A stretch of DNA of 64,000 nucleotides from Cupriavidus taiwanensis (GTDB lineage: Bacteria; Pseudomonadota; Gammaproteobacteria; Burkholderiales; Burkholderiaceae), in assembly GCF_900250115.1 (NCBI RefSeq), contig NZ_LT984803.1, positions 1,453,583 through 1,517,582 on the forward strand, given 5' to 3'. The notes beneath the pieces are model-generated. The model was given only the letters and a program-made list of their open reading frames with translations, did no database searches and was not told where the DNA came from. A program made the position numbers and the translations under genes. Position 1 is the stretch's first letter. Each line of letters begins with the position of its first letter. This document shows positions 1 through 9,174 of this stretch, one piece after another.

Positions 1-1602
1 GGCACCATCATCGACGTGAATCCGGCCTTTGCTGCCGCCACTGGCTATACCGCCGGGGAGATCAAGGGCCGCGCGGGCCATAGCATCAGCGGGGCAAGCA
101 ACGAGGCCGGGCTGGTTGACCGCCTGCGTGCTACCGTGCAAGCCAAGGGCAGATGGAGCGGTGAGTTGTCGATCCGCCGCAAGGACGGCAGCGAGTTTCC
201 TGCATACCTGACCGTGGATACCTATCTGGCTCACGCGTATGGCGAGCGTCGCCGTGTCGCATTGATCCATGACATGACCGAGAAGCGCCAGGCGGAGCAA
301 GTCATCCGCCACCAGGCAAATTTCGACGCGCTCACCGACCTGCCTAACCGCCGCCTGTTCTTCGACAGGCTGGAGTACGAGATTGAACGCTCGCGCCGTA
401 CGAAGGATGGCCTTGCGCTGCTGTTCATAGACCTGGATCGCTTCAAGGAGGTCAACGATACCCTCGGCCATGATCAGGGTGACCTTTTGCTGCTGGAGGC
501 GACGCGGCGCATTGCGGCATCGGTGCGCGCGTCGGATACCGTGGCGCGGCTGGCGGGCGACGAGTTCACCGTGATCCTGCCCTCGGTAGGGGACTCCGCC
601 GTTGCCGCAGACATCGCCCAGACCATCCTCGAGCGGATTGCTGCGCCTTACCACCTGGCCAGCGAGTTGGTGGCGGTGTCAGCCAGCGTCGGCGTGGCCA
701 CGTGTCCCAAGGACGCTGACAACGCCGAGGCCCTTCTGGTGTGCGCGGACCAGGCGATGTTTGCCGCCAAGGCGGAGGGCCGCAATCGATGGAAAATCTT
801 CACCCCCTCTCTGCTGCAGGCAGAGAGGGAGCGCCTGCGTATCACCCAGGATCTACGCACAGCGCTGGCGGCCGGACAGTTCGCGCTGCACTACCAGCCG
901 ATTGTTAATCTGCACACGGGCAAGGTCTGCAAGGCCGAAGCCCTGATTCGCTGGGACCATCCGGTGCGCGGGCCGATCCAGCCTGCGGATTTTATTGCCG
1001 TAGCAGAGGAGTCCGGCCTCATCATCGACATCGGCCGCTGGGTGTTGACGGAAGCGCTGGACCAGCTTTCGCGCTGGCAGATGCTGATAGGCAAAGACTT
1101 CCAGATTTCGGTCAACAAGTCACCAGTGGAGTTCTGCGCGCCGTCGAACGGACCCGAATCTTGGTCGAGCGTGATAGAGCGCAGGAACGTGCCGGTGGGC
1201 AGCCTCATCATCGAGATTACCGAAGGCTCGTTGATGGAGCAGAACGCCGATGTTATGGATCAGCTCTCACGCTTTCAGGCAGCCGGCATCGAAGTCGCGC
1301 TCGACGACTTCGGCACCGGCTACTCTTCCTTGTCGTACCTGCGGCGACTGGACATTGACTACATCAAAATCGACCAGTCTTTCATCCGGTCGCTGACGCG
1401 CGGACCGGACGACGTGGCCCTGTGCCGCGCCATCATCAGCATGGCGCATGCACTACGCATCCGCGTGATTGCCGAGGGCGTCGAGACCGGATTGCAGCGC
1501 GACATCCTGGTGGCTGCCGGCTGCGATTACGGGCAAGGGCACTTTTTTTGCCCGCCAGTGGAGGCCAGCGAGTTCGAAGCCTTCGTGGGCGCCGTGACTT
1601 GA
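1..1602 (+). CDS. PAS-GGDEF-EAL cyclic-di-GMP turnover protein (5' end outside window)
   Basis: Cytoplasmic-facing signalling protein that would make and/or break cyclic-di-GMP. The frame is open from base 1, so the true start and any sensor or membrane segments lie upstream. Counting from the first codon seen, residues 1-95 are PAS-like (NPAFAAATGYTAGEI, then an RRKDGSEF motif). A GGDEF domain covers about 100-265, with the signature written AGDEF at 185-189 and an RxxD inhibitory-site motif (RASD, 176-179) five residues upstream. An EAL domain follows (EAL at 313-315, EITEGSLM, DDFGTGYSS). The first Gly of GGDEF is Ala, which some active cyclases tolerate but which may mean the domain only binds GTP. 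The EAL core motifs look intact, so phosphodiesterase activity is the safer inference. No partner gene is visible. Confidence 0.93.
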   Translation, partial: GTIIDVNPAFAAATGYTAGEIKGRAGHSISGASNEAGLVDRLRATVQAKGRWSGELSIRRKDGSEFPAYLTVDTYLAHAYGERRRVALIHDMTEKRQAEQVIRHQANFDALTDLPNRRLFFDRLEYEIERSRRTKDGLALLFIDLDRFKEVNDTLGHDQGDLLLLEATRRIAASVRASDTVARLAGDEFTVILPSVGDSAVAADIAQTILERIAAPYHLASELVAVSASVGVATCPKDADNAEALLVCADQAMFAAKAEGRNRWKIFTPSLLQAERERLRITQDLRTALAAGQFALHYQPIVNLHTGKVCKAEALIRWDHPVRGPIQPADFIAVAEESGLIIDIGRWVLTEALDQLSRWQMLIGKDFQISVNKSPVEFCAPSNGPESWSSVIERRNVPVGSLIIEITEGSLMEQNADVMDQLSRFQAAGIEVALDDFGTGYSSLSYLRRLDIDYIKIDQSFIRSLTRGPDDVALCRAIISMAHALRIRVIAEGVETGLQRDILVAAGCDYGQGHFFCPPVEASEFEAFVGAVT

Positions 1603-1820
1603 GGGGCACGCCGCCCTTCGACGGCTTGGCCGGGGGCTCATCTGGACGTCGTCCCTGGCTTACTCAGACGTACGGATTCTGCACTCTTACCCAGGTATCA
1701 AGCGCTCCGGCAACGCGTCCATGAATGGGCGCAACGCGTTCGACAAATACGGCTCACGGTATATCCCATCTTCTCACTCGCTTAAGCATCTCCCATTGGT
1801 CAAGTGTCGATTTTCATTTT

Positions 1821-2000
1821 CAGGCCGCCAAGAAGCGTTTACTGAAGCTGCGCGCCGACACGAAGAAGCCGATCGAATCAGCAAAGCGTGAGGTGGCAAA
1901 GGCAATCGAGGCGGCAAAGGCTGCGGCTCGCTTCGGAAAGCAGGCGGCAAAGGAAATGGCGGCCGCAAAGAACGCCAAGGCGGCCGGCAGTCCAGCGTAG
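1821..2000 (+). pseudogene. Truncated copy of the K/A-rich H1-like gene found at 8202
   Basis: About 60 codons match the middle of the intact lysine/alanine-rich protein at 8202-8660: both share AAKKRLLKLRADTKK, then a KREVAxAxEAA stretch and a KQAAK block. The copy lacks the roughly 38 N-terminal residues and the whole C-terminal Ala/Lys repeat tail, and its frame is fused to unrelated sequence upstream. It is best read as a diverged partial duplication. A short expressed protein of up to 91 aa cannot be excluded, but no convincing ribosome binding site precedes it. Confidence 0.6.
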
Positions 2001-2010
2001 CGGTCGGTGT

Positions 2011-2634
2011 TCAGTGCATGGACGCCTTCGCTTCGCTGTCGATCTGCTTGCGCAAGGTAGCGAAGCGCTTCTTCACATTGGCGCCGAACAGCGGATCGGC
2101 ACTGGCCGGCTCGGTGGTGGCGACCTCCGCCCAGTCCGCGTCGGTCAGGAACCGGGCGGCGCGCGGCATAACCTGCTTCTCCTCGGTGGACAGATGGTTG
2201 CGGTAGTACACCAGGTACATGGCGGCGGCCGCTTCAAATGCCGATCGCGAGGTGACGGCTTCGCTCTCGACTTCACGCAGGCGGTCGAGCAAGTCTGCGC
2301 CGACCGTGGCGATCACGCGATGCTCTTGCAGCAGCCGGCTGATGATGATTTGCGTGCCGGGATCCCGTTCCACGAGCAGGGCGTAGGCGACATCCTCGCG
2401 GGGGTGGTGCACGCTATCGCCATAGTCGCGCATGTATTGGATGATCGTCGTCATCAGGCCGTAGTCGGGCTGCTCGCCCTGATGGAAGGTGCTGACCTGC
2501 TTTTCCAGAAGGTCGAGCAGCGAGGCAAAATGGATATGGTCGGTGTGCCAGGCGGCAAGCGGGTTCGGGCTCGGTGTGGGAAGCGTGGTAGACGGAGAAG
2601 TCGAAAGCGAAGTGACGAGTGGGGTGGCCATGGC
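2011..2634 (-). CDS. Hemerythrin-like (HHE) domain protein
   Basis: A 207-aa all-helical protein with the His/Glu pattern of hemerythrin HHE domains: WHTDHIHF near residue 30, HHPRED near 75, QEH near 105 and NHLSTEEK near 145. These would bind a di-iron centre that senses or carries O2, NO or similar small molecules. The chosen start has AGGAG seven bases upstream; an ATG seven codons further out lacks such a site. A Ser/Thr/Pro-rich N-terminal stretch of about 20 residues precedes the domain, and no signal peptide is apparent. It stands alone, convergent with the preceding H1-like remnant. The family call is firm; the ligand and role are unknown. Confidence 0.82.
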   Translation of the reverse strand, partial: AMATPLVTSLSTSPSTTLPTPSPNPLAAWHTDHIHFASLLDLLEKQVSTFHQGEQPDYGLMTTIIQYMRDYGDSVHHPREDVAYALLVERDPGTQIIISRLLQEHRVIATVGADLLDRLREVESEAVTSRSAFEAAAAMYLVYYRNHLSTEEKQVMPRAARFLTDADWAEVATTEPASADPLFGANVKKRFATLRKQIDSEAKASMH

Positions 2635-2844
2635 GCGCTCCTGGAAGCTGGGCAAGCAGACCGTTAAGTCCCCGATATCGGGGCTCGCGGGGCCCTCATT
2701 GAAACCATAGTTTCCCTACATGAATTGGGTTTGACGAAGATCAACGCGGCGCTAAGGGGCGGCGGAGGCCTTATCCGCCGGCGTGTCCAGGTCCTGCTCA
2801 CCACCCATAGTTCGCAGCTTGCGGCCAGTGCCGAGCTTGAGACC

Positions 2845-3360
2845 ATGACAATGATCGTCGGTAACCGTGCCTTTCCGCCGGGTAGGTCCCATACCCGGCT
2901 CGAACCCGACGACTATGACTTCCTTCGTCGGTTTCTTGACGCTACAAAAGCTGACCTGTTCTTCGCCCGCGCGCTGCCGCCGATCAGGCCGATGGTCTTC
3001 ATGTTCGCCGCGCCAGCCGGCGCGCCAACGCGCTTGCCACCTGTCGCGACGCTTTCGAATGGCAGCGCGGTCGATCTGCTCAGCTTGGCGGCACGGTACC
3101 GCTTCGGTAACGATCTCGATTACGCGACGATCGAGCCGGGATTCGACCGCGTGATCGAGCTGGTCGGCGAGGATGTAGCGCGGGCCATTGAGAAAGGTTG
3201 GATCAGTGCGGCCAAAACCATCGCGCTGGGCCCCGCCCAACGTGGCACACGAGGCTCCATCGCAGCCGCATCCCGTCGCACCGACGGTGCTGGCCGGCAT
3301 CGATCGCATGCTCGCGATGGATCCGCCCGCAACCCAGGATTTGCCGTACCGCGGCCCTGA
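2845..3360 (+). CDS. Hypothetical protein, possibly decayed
   Basis: Not recognised. The plus-strand frame gives about 171 aa. Its middle (residues 20-125) has protein-like composition, including EPDDYDFLRRFLDATKADLF and a helical segment FDRVIELVGEDVARAIEKGW. The last 40 residues become Arg/Ser/Gly-rich, as expected after a frameshift, and protein-like sequence seems to continue in other frames up to about 3560. An overlapping minus-strand frame has less natural composition. I read this as the front part of a damaged gene, with low confidence. Confidence 0.3.
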   Translation: MTMIVGNRAFPPGRSHTRLEPDDYDFLRRFLDATKADLFFARALPPIRPMVFMFAAPAGAPTRLPPVATLSNGSAVDLLSLAARYRFGNDLDYATIEPGFDRVIELVGEDVARAIEKGWISAAKTIALGPAQRGTRGSIAAASRRTDGAGRHRSHARDGSARNPGFAVPRP

Positions 3361-3735
3361 TCGCGCTCAAATCGGCGGCTGCCTGGGCCCATACTGACCG
3401 TCCCGCTGAGGAACGGCGGTTGCGCTGGGCACTGGAATGCCTGGCCCGGGGCTGGGTGGGAGGGCAGTGCTGCCTTGGCGGCGTTCTGGCAAGCGTCCCT
3501 GGACAATGGCGCGCGCCGAAGACAAGCGGATGGGGCTGCGCCAGCGCGAGCAAGGCGTCGTCCCGGCGCTGACTGGTTCCGACTCCGGGAAGACGATGTC
3601 GAGCCCGACGCTGCCCCGAAGTTCGGGCTCTCGCCCGCCCAACATCAGCAGTAAGACAGGAGCGAGGTATTTTCGCAACCTGTTAATGGCGCTGGCGAGT
3701 GGCATTCATCAGGAATACATCTGGCATTAACCGCG
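3361..3735 (+). other. Probable decayed coding sequence, no intact gene
   Basis: Short protein-like stretches occur in successive frames: IALKSAAAWAHTDRPAEERR around 3363-3420, then AGWEGSAALAAFWQAS around 3452-3500. They could be the tail of the hypothetical gene that starts near 2845, broken by indels. No frame is long enough to call a gene. Confidence 0.25.
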
Positions 3736-3791
3736 GCGCGATGCGCCTGCCTCCTGCATTCATGGCAAGCGGGGCCGCTTCATTTCGACGC

Positions 3792-3814
3792 GATATCACG
3801 GAAGTCTTGATATC
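3792..3814. promoter_or_regulatory. Inverted repeat GATATCA-N9-TGATATC upstream of the lipoprotein gene
   Basis: Two perfect 7-bp arms lie in a locally AT-richer part of the roughly 420-bp gap between 3735 and 4152. The second arm sits inside the palindrome TTGATATCAA. It may be an operator for a neighbouring gene. The rest of the gap holds no gene I can support. Confidence 0.25.
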
Positions 3815-4151
3815 AAAAATCGCGCGCGATTATATGAGTCCGTACGGAATGGTGTCCATAACTTGAACAATTTCTCACATGTGATCCTTCCTCCGGTAAT
3901 CAAAACGCCGCATCAATGCCCTGCATCAGTGCACATGTGGCGTGCGGGCAAAGCACACGTAACCCATTGTTACTTGTCTGTACGCTGTCCAACACATAGC
4001 CCTAGCATCGCGGCTGCCGGGTTTCCTCCAACGGGTTAACCCCATTCGCTTTTTCTGCCACAGCAACTCGTCGCGCACATCGCCGATAGGCGTCTGCCTT
4101 AGGTGCGGGGATGTTTTGTGCACTTTTAATTTTCAAGTTACTTATAAATCA

Positions 4152-6224
4152 ATGACAGGGACAAAATCAGCCGCGAATACCGCGACTCAAGCACGACAAG
4201 CGCGTAATTCCTACATCCTCAGCGTCCTGGCCGCTACCGGCGCCGCTGTGGTGCTTTCAGCATGCGGCGGTGGCGACGAAGAATCCTCAGGAAGTTATTT
4301 TGCGACCCAGGCGGCCCATGGTTCGCGCCGCAATTCCACGAGTCCCACGACTTCGACGAGTTCCACGAGTCCTGCGACCACCACGACGCCTACGGACACT
4401 GCGACAGCCACGACCCAAAGCCCCGATGCCATTTTTGACGCCTCTGGCAATCTGAATGCCACTGAATATGTCGCCATTGGCTCGGATTACAGCAGCGACA
4501 AGGCCATCGCTTATCGGTACGGCGCAAGTAATTCGACCGCCGCAGCGGTCCAGACTTATTGGAAGCCCTCGGACAAAACCTTTTATCCGCATGGTAATAC
4601 CTGCTACCAGCAGGAATTCCCCGGCGAGCAGATGGATACCAGCACCAGCATCGTTTATCAGCTGGGCAGCATCGATTGCGGCCGTAACGACTTCGGCAGC
4701 AACATGGGTGACGTGATTTACCGCTCCGACGTGGCTTCGGACCCCGGTGTCACGCCGCTGCTGACGCTGGACCTGAGCGCCGGCACGATTGCCGAAAAGC
4801 CGCAGACGGCCTGGTTCTTTGGCAATGCCACGACCAATCCGCAACTGAACAACCACGTTGCCGCCAACGGCGGCGTCATGCCGAAGCAGCCGATTGCAAT
4901 GGGCCGTTGCAGCGAGCATGACTGCGCACAGTCGCTGGTGGCGTTCCAGGACGGCCTGATTGCCTCGGTCGGCAGCAATACCGCCTCGCACTCGGCATCG
5001 GTGAAGCTGCCCGCGGGCAAGGTGCCGACGGCAATCGCTATCACGACGAATTCCGAATTCGCCCTGGTCACCATCTGGGACACGATCAACCTGAAGGGCC
5101 AGGTGGCGGTGATCGCGCTCGGCAGTCTTGCCGACGGCAGCGAAGTGGGTGGTCCTTATGACTCCAGCGATATGTCATGGGCAGGTCTCTATCCGGGCCT
5201 GCGCAATATGTCGAACTTCGTCTTCATGAAGCTGCTGGGCTTCGTTGACCTGCCTGGCATGGTGGCACCGACGGACATTTCCGCGGTAACCGATTTCGGC
5301 ACCATGCAGGACAACACGACCCAGGGCTGGCTGTACGACCCGGTCGGTAACGCCGGCGCCAGCCTGTCGCTGCGCCAGCTCACTCCTGCCTTGAGCGATG
5401 CCAACCGCAAGAGCTTTGCCCCGGGCGGTGTGAATGCCAACCTGATTTCCCGCTCCGGCGTTGCCGCGGTGATTTCGAAGTCGGAAAAGAAGGTGGTGTT
5501 CCTGGACCTGAAGCCGCTGTTCGACAAGGTCAACAAGACCTATTTCGAAGGCACTTTGACCAGCCTGAAAAGCACCCTGGCAAATACCGGCCTGGGGGAC
5601 TCGCAGTGGCCGCAGGCGTTTTCTGTGAACAACTATGCGCCGACCATCGTCAAGACCATGGCACTGGCTCAAAAGCCCACGGCCGTGAAGGTGTCGATCC
5701 TGGCCAACCCTGGCCAGGCCTGGGTGGCGACGGAAGACGGCACGCTCCACGCGATTTCGGTGGCTGGCGTGCAGTCCGGTACCAACCTCGATCCGTCGCT
5801 GATTCAGGAAGTGACCAGCCTGCAGGTGGGCAAGAACCCCACCAGCATTACCCACAATGTGAACCGGGACGCGTTTGGCAACTCCAACACCAAGATCTGG
5901 GTGGTGTCGCGCGGCGAGCAGAAGGTTTCGCTGGTGGATATGGCCACGCAAACGATCGAGAAGACGCTGCAGGACGCGCGCATCGTCGATCCGATCTCGG
6001 TGTCTGAAACCCAGCAAAGTCCGCTGCTGACCAGCGTCATTTCGCTGACCGACTATGCCGGCAAGCAGGTGATGAACTACCGCTATGCACCGATTTCGCT
6101 GCAGGGCGGCAATACCCCGCTGAATATCGGCGTGGGTCAGTCGGGCAATGACCAGTTCGAGTTTGGCGGCGCCTATGCAGTGGCGGGCAAGCCGTTCAAC
6201 TTTACCCAGAGCAATGTACCCTGA
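4152..6224 (+). CDS. Large exported lipoprotein, YncE-like repeats, function unknown
   Basis: A 690-aa protein with a lipoprotein signal: a charged N-terminus, hydrophobic segment 21-36 and lipobox LSAC with the lipidated Cys at residue 38. A low-complexity Ser/Thr/Pro linker follows (about 58-95). The body has beta-rich segments such as KPTAVKVSILANPGQAWVAT and a later block with TKIWVVSRGEQKVSLVDM, which resemble the strand pattern of YncE-like beta-propellers. Paired cysteines occur near 155-180. An in-frame TTG lies 36 bases upstream, but the ATG better fits a normal signal peptide; neither has a strong ribosome binding site. The gene stands alone and is followed by a hairpin terminator. 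No enzymatic motif was seen. Confidence 0.72.
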   Translation: MTGTKSAANTATQARQARNSYILSVLAATGAAVVLSACGGGDEESSGSYFATQAAHGSRRNSTSPTTSTSSTSPATTTTPTDTATATTQSPDAIFDASGNLNATEYVAIGSDYSSDKAIAYRYGASNSTAAAVQTYWKPSDKTFYPHGNTCYQQEFPGEQMDTSTSIVYQLGSIDCGRNDFGSNMGDVIYRSDVASDPGVTPLLTLDLSAGTIAEKPQTAWFFGNATTNPQLNNHVAANGGVMPKQPIAMGRCSEHDCAQSLVAFQDGLIASVGSNTASHSASVKLPAGKVPTAIAITTNSEFALVTIWDTINLKGQVAVIALGSLADGSEVGGPYDSSDMSWAGLYPGLRNMSNFVFMKLLGFVDLPGMVAPTDISAVTDFGTMQDNTTQGWLYDPVGNAGASLSLRQLTPALSDANRKSFAPGGVNANLISRSGVAAVISKSEKKVVFLDLKPLFDKVNKTYFEGTLTSLKSTLANTGLGDSQWPQAFSVNNYAPTIVKTMALAQKPTAVKVSILANPGQAWVATEDGTLHAISVAGVQSGTNLDPSLIQEVTSLQVGKNPTSITHNVNRDAFGNSNTKIWVVSRGEQKVSLVDMATQTIEKTLQDARIVDPISVSETQQSPLLTSVISLTDYAGKQVMNYRYAPISLQGGNTPLNIGVGQSGNDQFEFGGAYAVAGKPFNFTQSNVP

Positions 6225-6254
6225 GCGTCATGTCAGCCTGAGCGTCATGTCAGC
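6221..6254 (+). repeat. Tandem 17-bp repeat at the lipoprotein stop codon
   Basis: Two identical 17-bp units (CTGAGCGTCATGTCAGC) are adjacent and overlap the stop codon of the lipoprotein gene. The second unit carries a further stop, so the protein is unaffected. It looks like slipped-strand duplication. Confidence 0.7.
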
Positions 6255-6311
6255 CTGAGGCGCGTCGGTTAATCCCGGCACGCTTCCCAAGCGGTCAGAC
6301 CGCTTCCCTGA

Positions 6312-6343
6312 AGCCCGCACGGTTCGCGCCGCGCGGGCTTTTT
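6312..6343 (+). terminator. Rho-independent terminator after the lipoprotein gene
   Basis: AGCCCGC (6312-6318) pairs perfectly with GCGGGCT (6333-6339) and is followed by a run of five T. The complementary strand lacks an equally good U-run, so it most likely serves the plus-strand lipoprotein gene. Confidence 0.75.
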
Positions 6344-6521
6344 CCATGTTTTGCGGACAGCCAATCCGGCCCATGGCTGTCGTGCTTGCCAAAATCCATC
6401 GTATTCACGATCCTTCTTCGTGAGGACGAGCAATCGCTTCAATCGAGGACTCAAGATGAACGCACTGGTCGCTTATGGCTCGTCGGACCGGCGATGGGTG
6501 ATTGGGCCGCGGTAGGTTGCC

Positions 6522-6740
6522 GGTCGCTGGCTCGATGCCAACGCAGTGATAGCGATGCTCAAGGGAGAGCCAAGCATGCTTGATCGGCTGCGTGGGCCCC
6601 TGCCGTCCGACTTCGGGCTTCCGTCAATCGTTGCCCATGAGCTGGCGTTTTGGCATTGGCAGGCACACGGCTGTGCCACGACGCTCAACTTCCCGTTTAT
6701 CCGACCAGAGCATGAAGACTCGTCATCGGATAGAGCTCAA
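6522..6740 (+). pseudogene. VapC-like PIN-domain toxin remnant
   Basis: The frame reads RWLDANAVIAMLKGEPSMLD, then SDFGLPSIVAHELAF, matching the N-terminal half of VapC toxins: the LDxN motif with the first catalytic Asp, a helix with KGEP, and the conserved HELxFG segment. After HELAF the similarity breaks, with candidate continuation in a second frame. The C-terminal acidic motifs of PIN nucleases are missing. The remnant runs into the 3' end of the convergent PHA depolymerase gene. No intact antitoxin gene is visible upstream. Confidence 0.45.
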
Positions 6741-7826
6741 GCGATCAATCATGCCCTTGACCGCCTTAAGCTGGACTCCCTCTTTCGTATCCCATTTGTC
6801 CGAGCCAGTGTAGCCCCACCAGTCCCAGCAACCCTTCGGATTGTAAGGTGTGCCGCCTGATGCCATGGTCTGGGGATAGAGGACCACGATGGAATTTGTG
6901 TCGGCCCATGGGTTATAGCCTGCGTGCTCGATAAATCTTCGCTGGACATCGGAGAAACTCTGACTGCAGCCGTGAAATACCACATGCAGACGGCAGCGCT
7001 TTGACGCACAGCTCTCTGGTACGTAGAGCCACCCTGTGCGCGCCATGCCCTGGCTCTCCGGGGCATGAAGGAACTCGGTCTGGTCGAATTCGATCAGGTG
7101 CCCACGGGGCAGGCCATCGTTACGCAGTTGAAGATTTCCATAGAGATGCTTCAGGATCCGTCCGGCGGCATCAAAGCCGCAATCGCTAATGTAAGGTGCG
7201 GCGGAAGTCGAGCAGCGGTTCCCGTCCCGGTAAGAATCGGTGGGGAAGGTATGGTCTGCGTCCGGGACCGTTTCATAGCGCAGATTTTCCGCTCGCACGA
7301 AACTCCGGTAATAGGCCTCCAATGCATTCATGACCGCCGGCTTGACGGTATGATCGCGCATTCCAGAGACTAAGAGAACGCGTTGAGTTCGCAGGTTTGT
7401 CACTGGATCAATTTCACCTGCGCTCGCTCGCTTGCGCGTTGCCTCTACCGAAAGAGCTACGTCGGGTGCATCCGTTCCGGCACAGATTGCAAGCCCCAGG
7501 AAACACCACGCGCGCTGCCAGATAGAGTAGCTACCAGCCATGCATGGGCCGAGTGCGCGCTGCAGATTCGCGTGCTCTCCTTTTCCCGTTTGCGCGCAGG
7601 CATATGGCCCACCTGCAATTACCCCGGCACCTTTGATGAGGGCGGAGTGGACCACATGCATTTGTACCGCCATGTAGCCGCCGGAGGAGATGCCGGACGT
7701 GGTGATCTGATCCGGCTGTACGTGTTCCGGCGGAAGTTGAACCGGCGCTGCCAAAGCCAAAGTGCCAAGTATCAGGCTGCAAGCGCAGATCATGCATTTC
7801 GTCACTGACTTGTGACGCAGGTCCAT
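6723..7826 (-). CDS. Exported short-chain-length PHA depolymerase, type 2 catalytic domain
   Basis: A 367-aa alpha/beta-hydrolase that would hydrolyse poly(3-hydroxybutyrate) or its oligomers outside the cytoplasm. The start has AAGGAG seven bases upstream. A signal peptide is clear (a hydrophobic CMICACSLILGTLALA stretch ending near residue 27). The lipase box GISSGG, followed by YMAVQMHVVHS and GVIAGGPYACA, is typical of the extracellular type 2 catalytic domain family. A later FHGCSQSF motif (oxyanion region) and a cysteine-containing C-terminus, GCWDWWGY, are also family features. There is no separate substrate-binding domain. A frameshifted intracellular PHB depolymerase lies 1.4 kb away, fitting a PHB-related neighbourhood. 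The 3' end overlaps the VapC remnant on the other strand. Confidence 0.85.
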   Translation of the reverse strand: MDLRHKSVTKCMICACSLILGTLALAAPVQLPPEHVQPDQITTSGISSGGYMAVQMHVVHSALIKGAGVIAGGPYACAQTGKGEHANLQRALGPCMAGSYSIWQRAWCFLGLAICAGTDAPDVALSVEATRKRASAGEIDPVTNLRTQRVLLVSGMRDHTVKPAVMNALEAYYRSFVRAENLRYETVPDADHTFPTDSYRDGNRCSTSAAPYISDCGFDAAGRILKHLYGNLQLRNDGLPRGHLIEFDQTEFLHAPESQGMARTGWLYVPESCASKRCRLHVVFHGCSQSFSDVQRRFIEHAGYNPWADTNSIVVLYPQTMASGGTPYNPKGCWDWWGYTGSDKWDTKEGVQLKAVKGMIDRLSSIR

Positions 7827-8201
7827 CAGTAGCTCCTTCAGTGCCCGCAAGATATACCACCTGACGGAGACAGGCCCATTTGGGAAGGCACGAAACGGCA
7901 GCAGGCGGGCCTTCCCCGAAGGAAGGCATGATCACTCTGCGCGAATTTCATTGTAGGGTAGATCGTGAAAACCACAGCCAGGACCATCCGAGGAGCAGTT
8001 TGGCCGAGGCCATCGCCGATGCCAGAGCAGCTGACTTCGGAAATGCAAGCGGTGGTGTCGCGGTGTCAACCGCCGGTGCAGTTTCTGATCGAACACCCAC
8101 TGCATTAGAACGGTATTCCACGCCAAGACCAAGATCGACCTCTTTTGGGCGGGCACACATACGGTTATACTCCGCGCTTCACAACTAGCGGGTAATCGAC
8201 A

Positions 8202-8660
8202 ATGGTCGCTGCAACGAAAGCAACGAAGGTCAGGGCAGTCTCGAAGAGCAAGCCTGCCGAAAAGAAGGTCACCGTGCCAACGAAAAAGGCCAGCGTGCTC
8301 GCACGTGAGGCTCAGGCAGCAAAAAAGCGTTTGTTGAAGCTGCGCGCCGACACAAAAAAGGCGATCGAAGCGGCAAAGCGTGAAGTCGCTCAGGCAATGG
8401 AAGCCGCAAGGTCCGCGCTTCGCTTCGAGAAGCAAGCCGCGAAGGACAAGCTGGCGGCGAAGAGGGCAAAGGCTGCAGGCGGCAAGAAGGCCGCAGGCAA
8501 AGCGGCCGCCACGAAGGCTTCCACGAACAAGGTTGTGGCCGGCAGCAAAGCTCCTGCGAAAGCCGCCCCGAAGAAGGCCGCAGTGAAAGCCGTGGCGAAA
8601 AAGCGGACTTCCGCAAAGAAATCGGTTCGGGCCGTAGCGACACCGGAAGCTTCGGCATAA
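8202..8660 (+). CDS. Lysine/alanine-rich histone H1-like DNA-binding protein
   Basis: A 152-aa very basic protein. Residues 1-35 are Lys/Thr/Ser-rich. Residues 36-85 form a predicted charged helix (QAAKKRLLKLRADTKK, KREVAQAMEAARSALR). Residues 86-152 are an Ala/Lys/Pro tail with AAxKK-type repeats, as in bacterial histone H1-like proteins. It probably binds DNA non-specifically in the nucleoid. The PHB-binding nucleoid protein PhaM of Cupriavidus also has a Pro-Ala-Lys tail, and two PHB-related genes flank this one, but the N-terminal part does not look like PhaM, so I do not use that name. A truncated copy lies at 1821-2000. A plausible -10 (TATACT, 8166-8171) is present upstream. Confidence 0.7.
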   Translation: MVAATKATKVRAVSKSKPAEKKVTVPTKKASVLAREAQAAKKRLLKLRADTKKAIEAAKREVAQAMEAARSALRFEKQAAKDKLAAKRAKAAGGKKAAGKAAATKASTNKVVAGSKAPAKAAPKKAAVKAVAKKRTSAKKSVRAVATPEASA

Positions 8661-9174
8661 TCATTGCCTTGGCGGTACGGTACTTCGCCAACTGCCAATG
8701 ACGGAAGCAGGGCGCGCACAGCTTGGCGCCCTGCCGAATGCTCAGCCGAACCCGGGGGGCGAGAAAAAGAAGGCCAGGGTATTCAACGCCACGGCACGAT
8801 CTGGGCCAACTGGCGAGGCGCTACTCGTTGCATGCCGCGTTGACGTCCCTCGCAAGATGTCCCGCCAGGATGTACTCCCCAAGTCGCGCTGCTTTTGCCT
8901 CCAGGCGCTTCCAGTTCACTGGCTGGCAGCTCGCTTAGTGCAAATTGGCAGTAAAGATTGCGTTGGCGAAATGTCCCCTTGAGCCGATTCAGTCCAGCAA
9001 CAAGCACCGCCGGCGAACTGACCGCCATGCTTTCATGGCAGCGATACTGCACGCTTACGCCACGCGGGGGCATCATGGCGAGCCATGCAAATTGGCGCAT
9101 CGATTTGGCGCCGTCGCTGGGATTTTCTTAGAGAGCCTTTTGCCATCAGGGTATCTGGCAGCTTGCGCGCCCCG
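8661..9174. other. Gap with no supported gene
   Basis: About 510 bases between the H1-like gene and the end of phaZ. Short frames exist on both strands, but none has protein-like composition, a ribosome binding site or a recognisable domain. I see no strong hairpin or repeat. Confidence 0.5.

Noticed and set aside
2752..3309. Minus-strand open frame of 185 codons
   Set aside because: It is Arg/Gln-rich without domain signals; the plus-strand frame is more protein-like, though weak.
8202..8660. Naming the K/A-rich protein phaM
   Set aside because: Only the basic tail is similar in kind; the N-terminal region does not match what I know of PhaM, and length differs.
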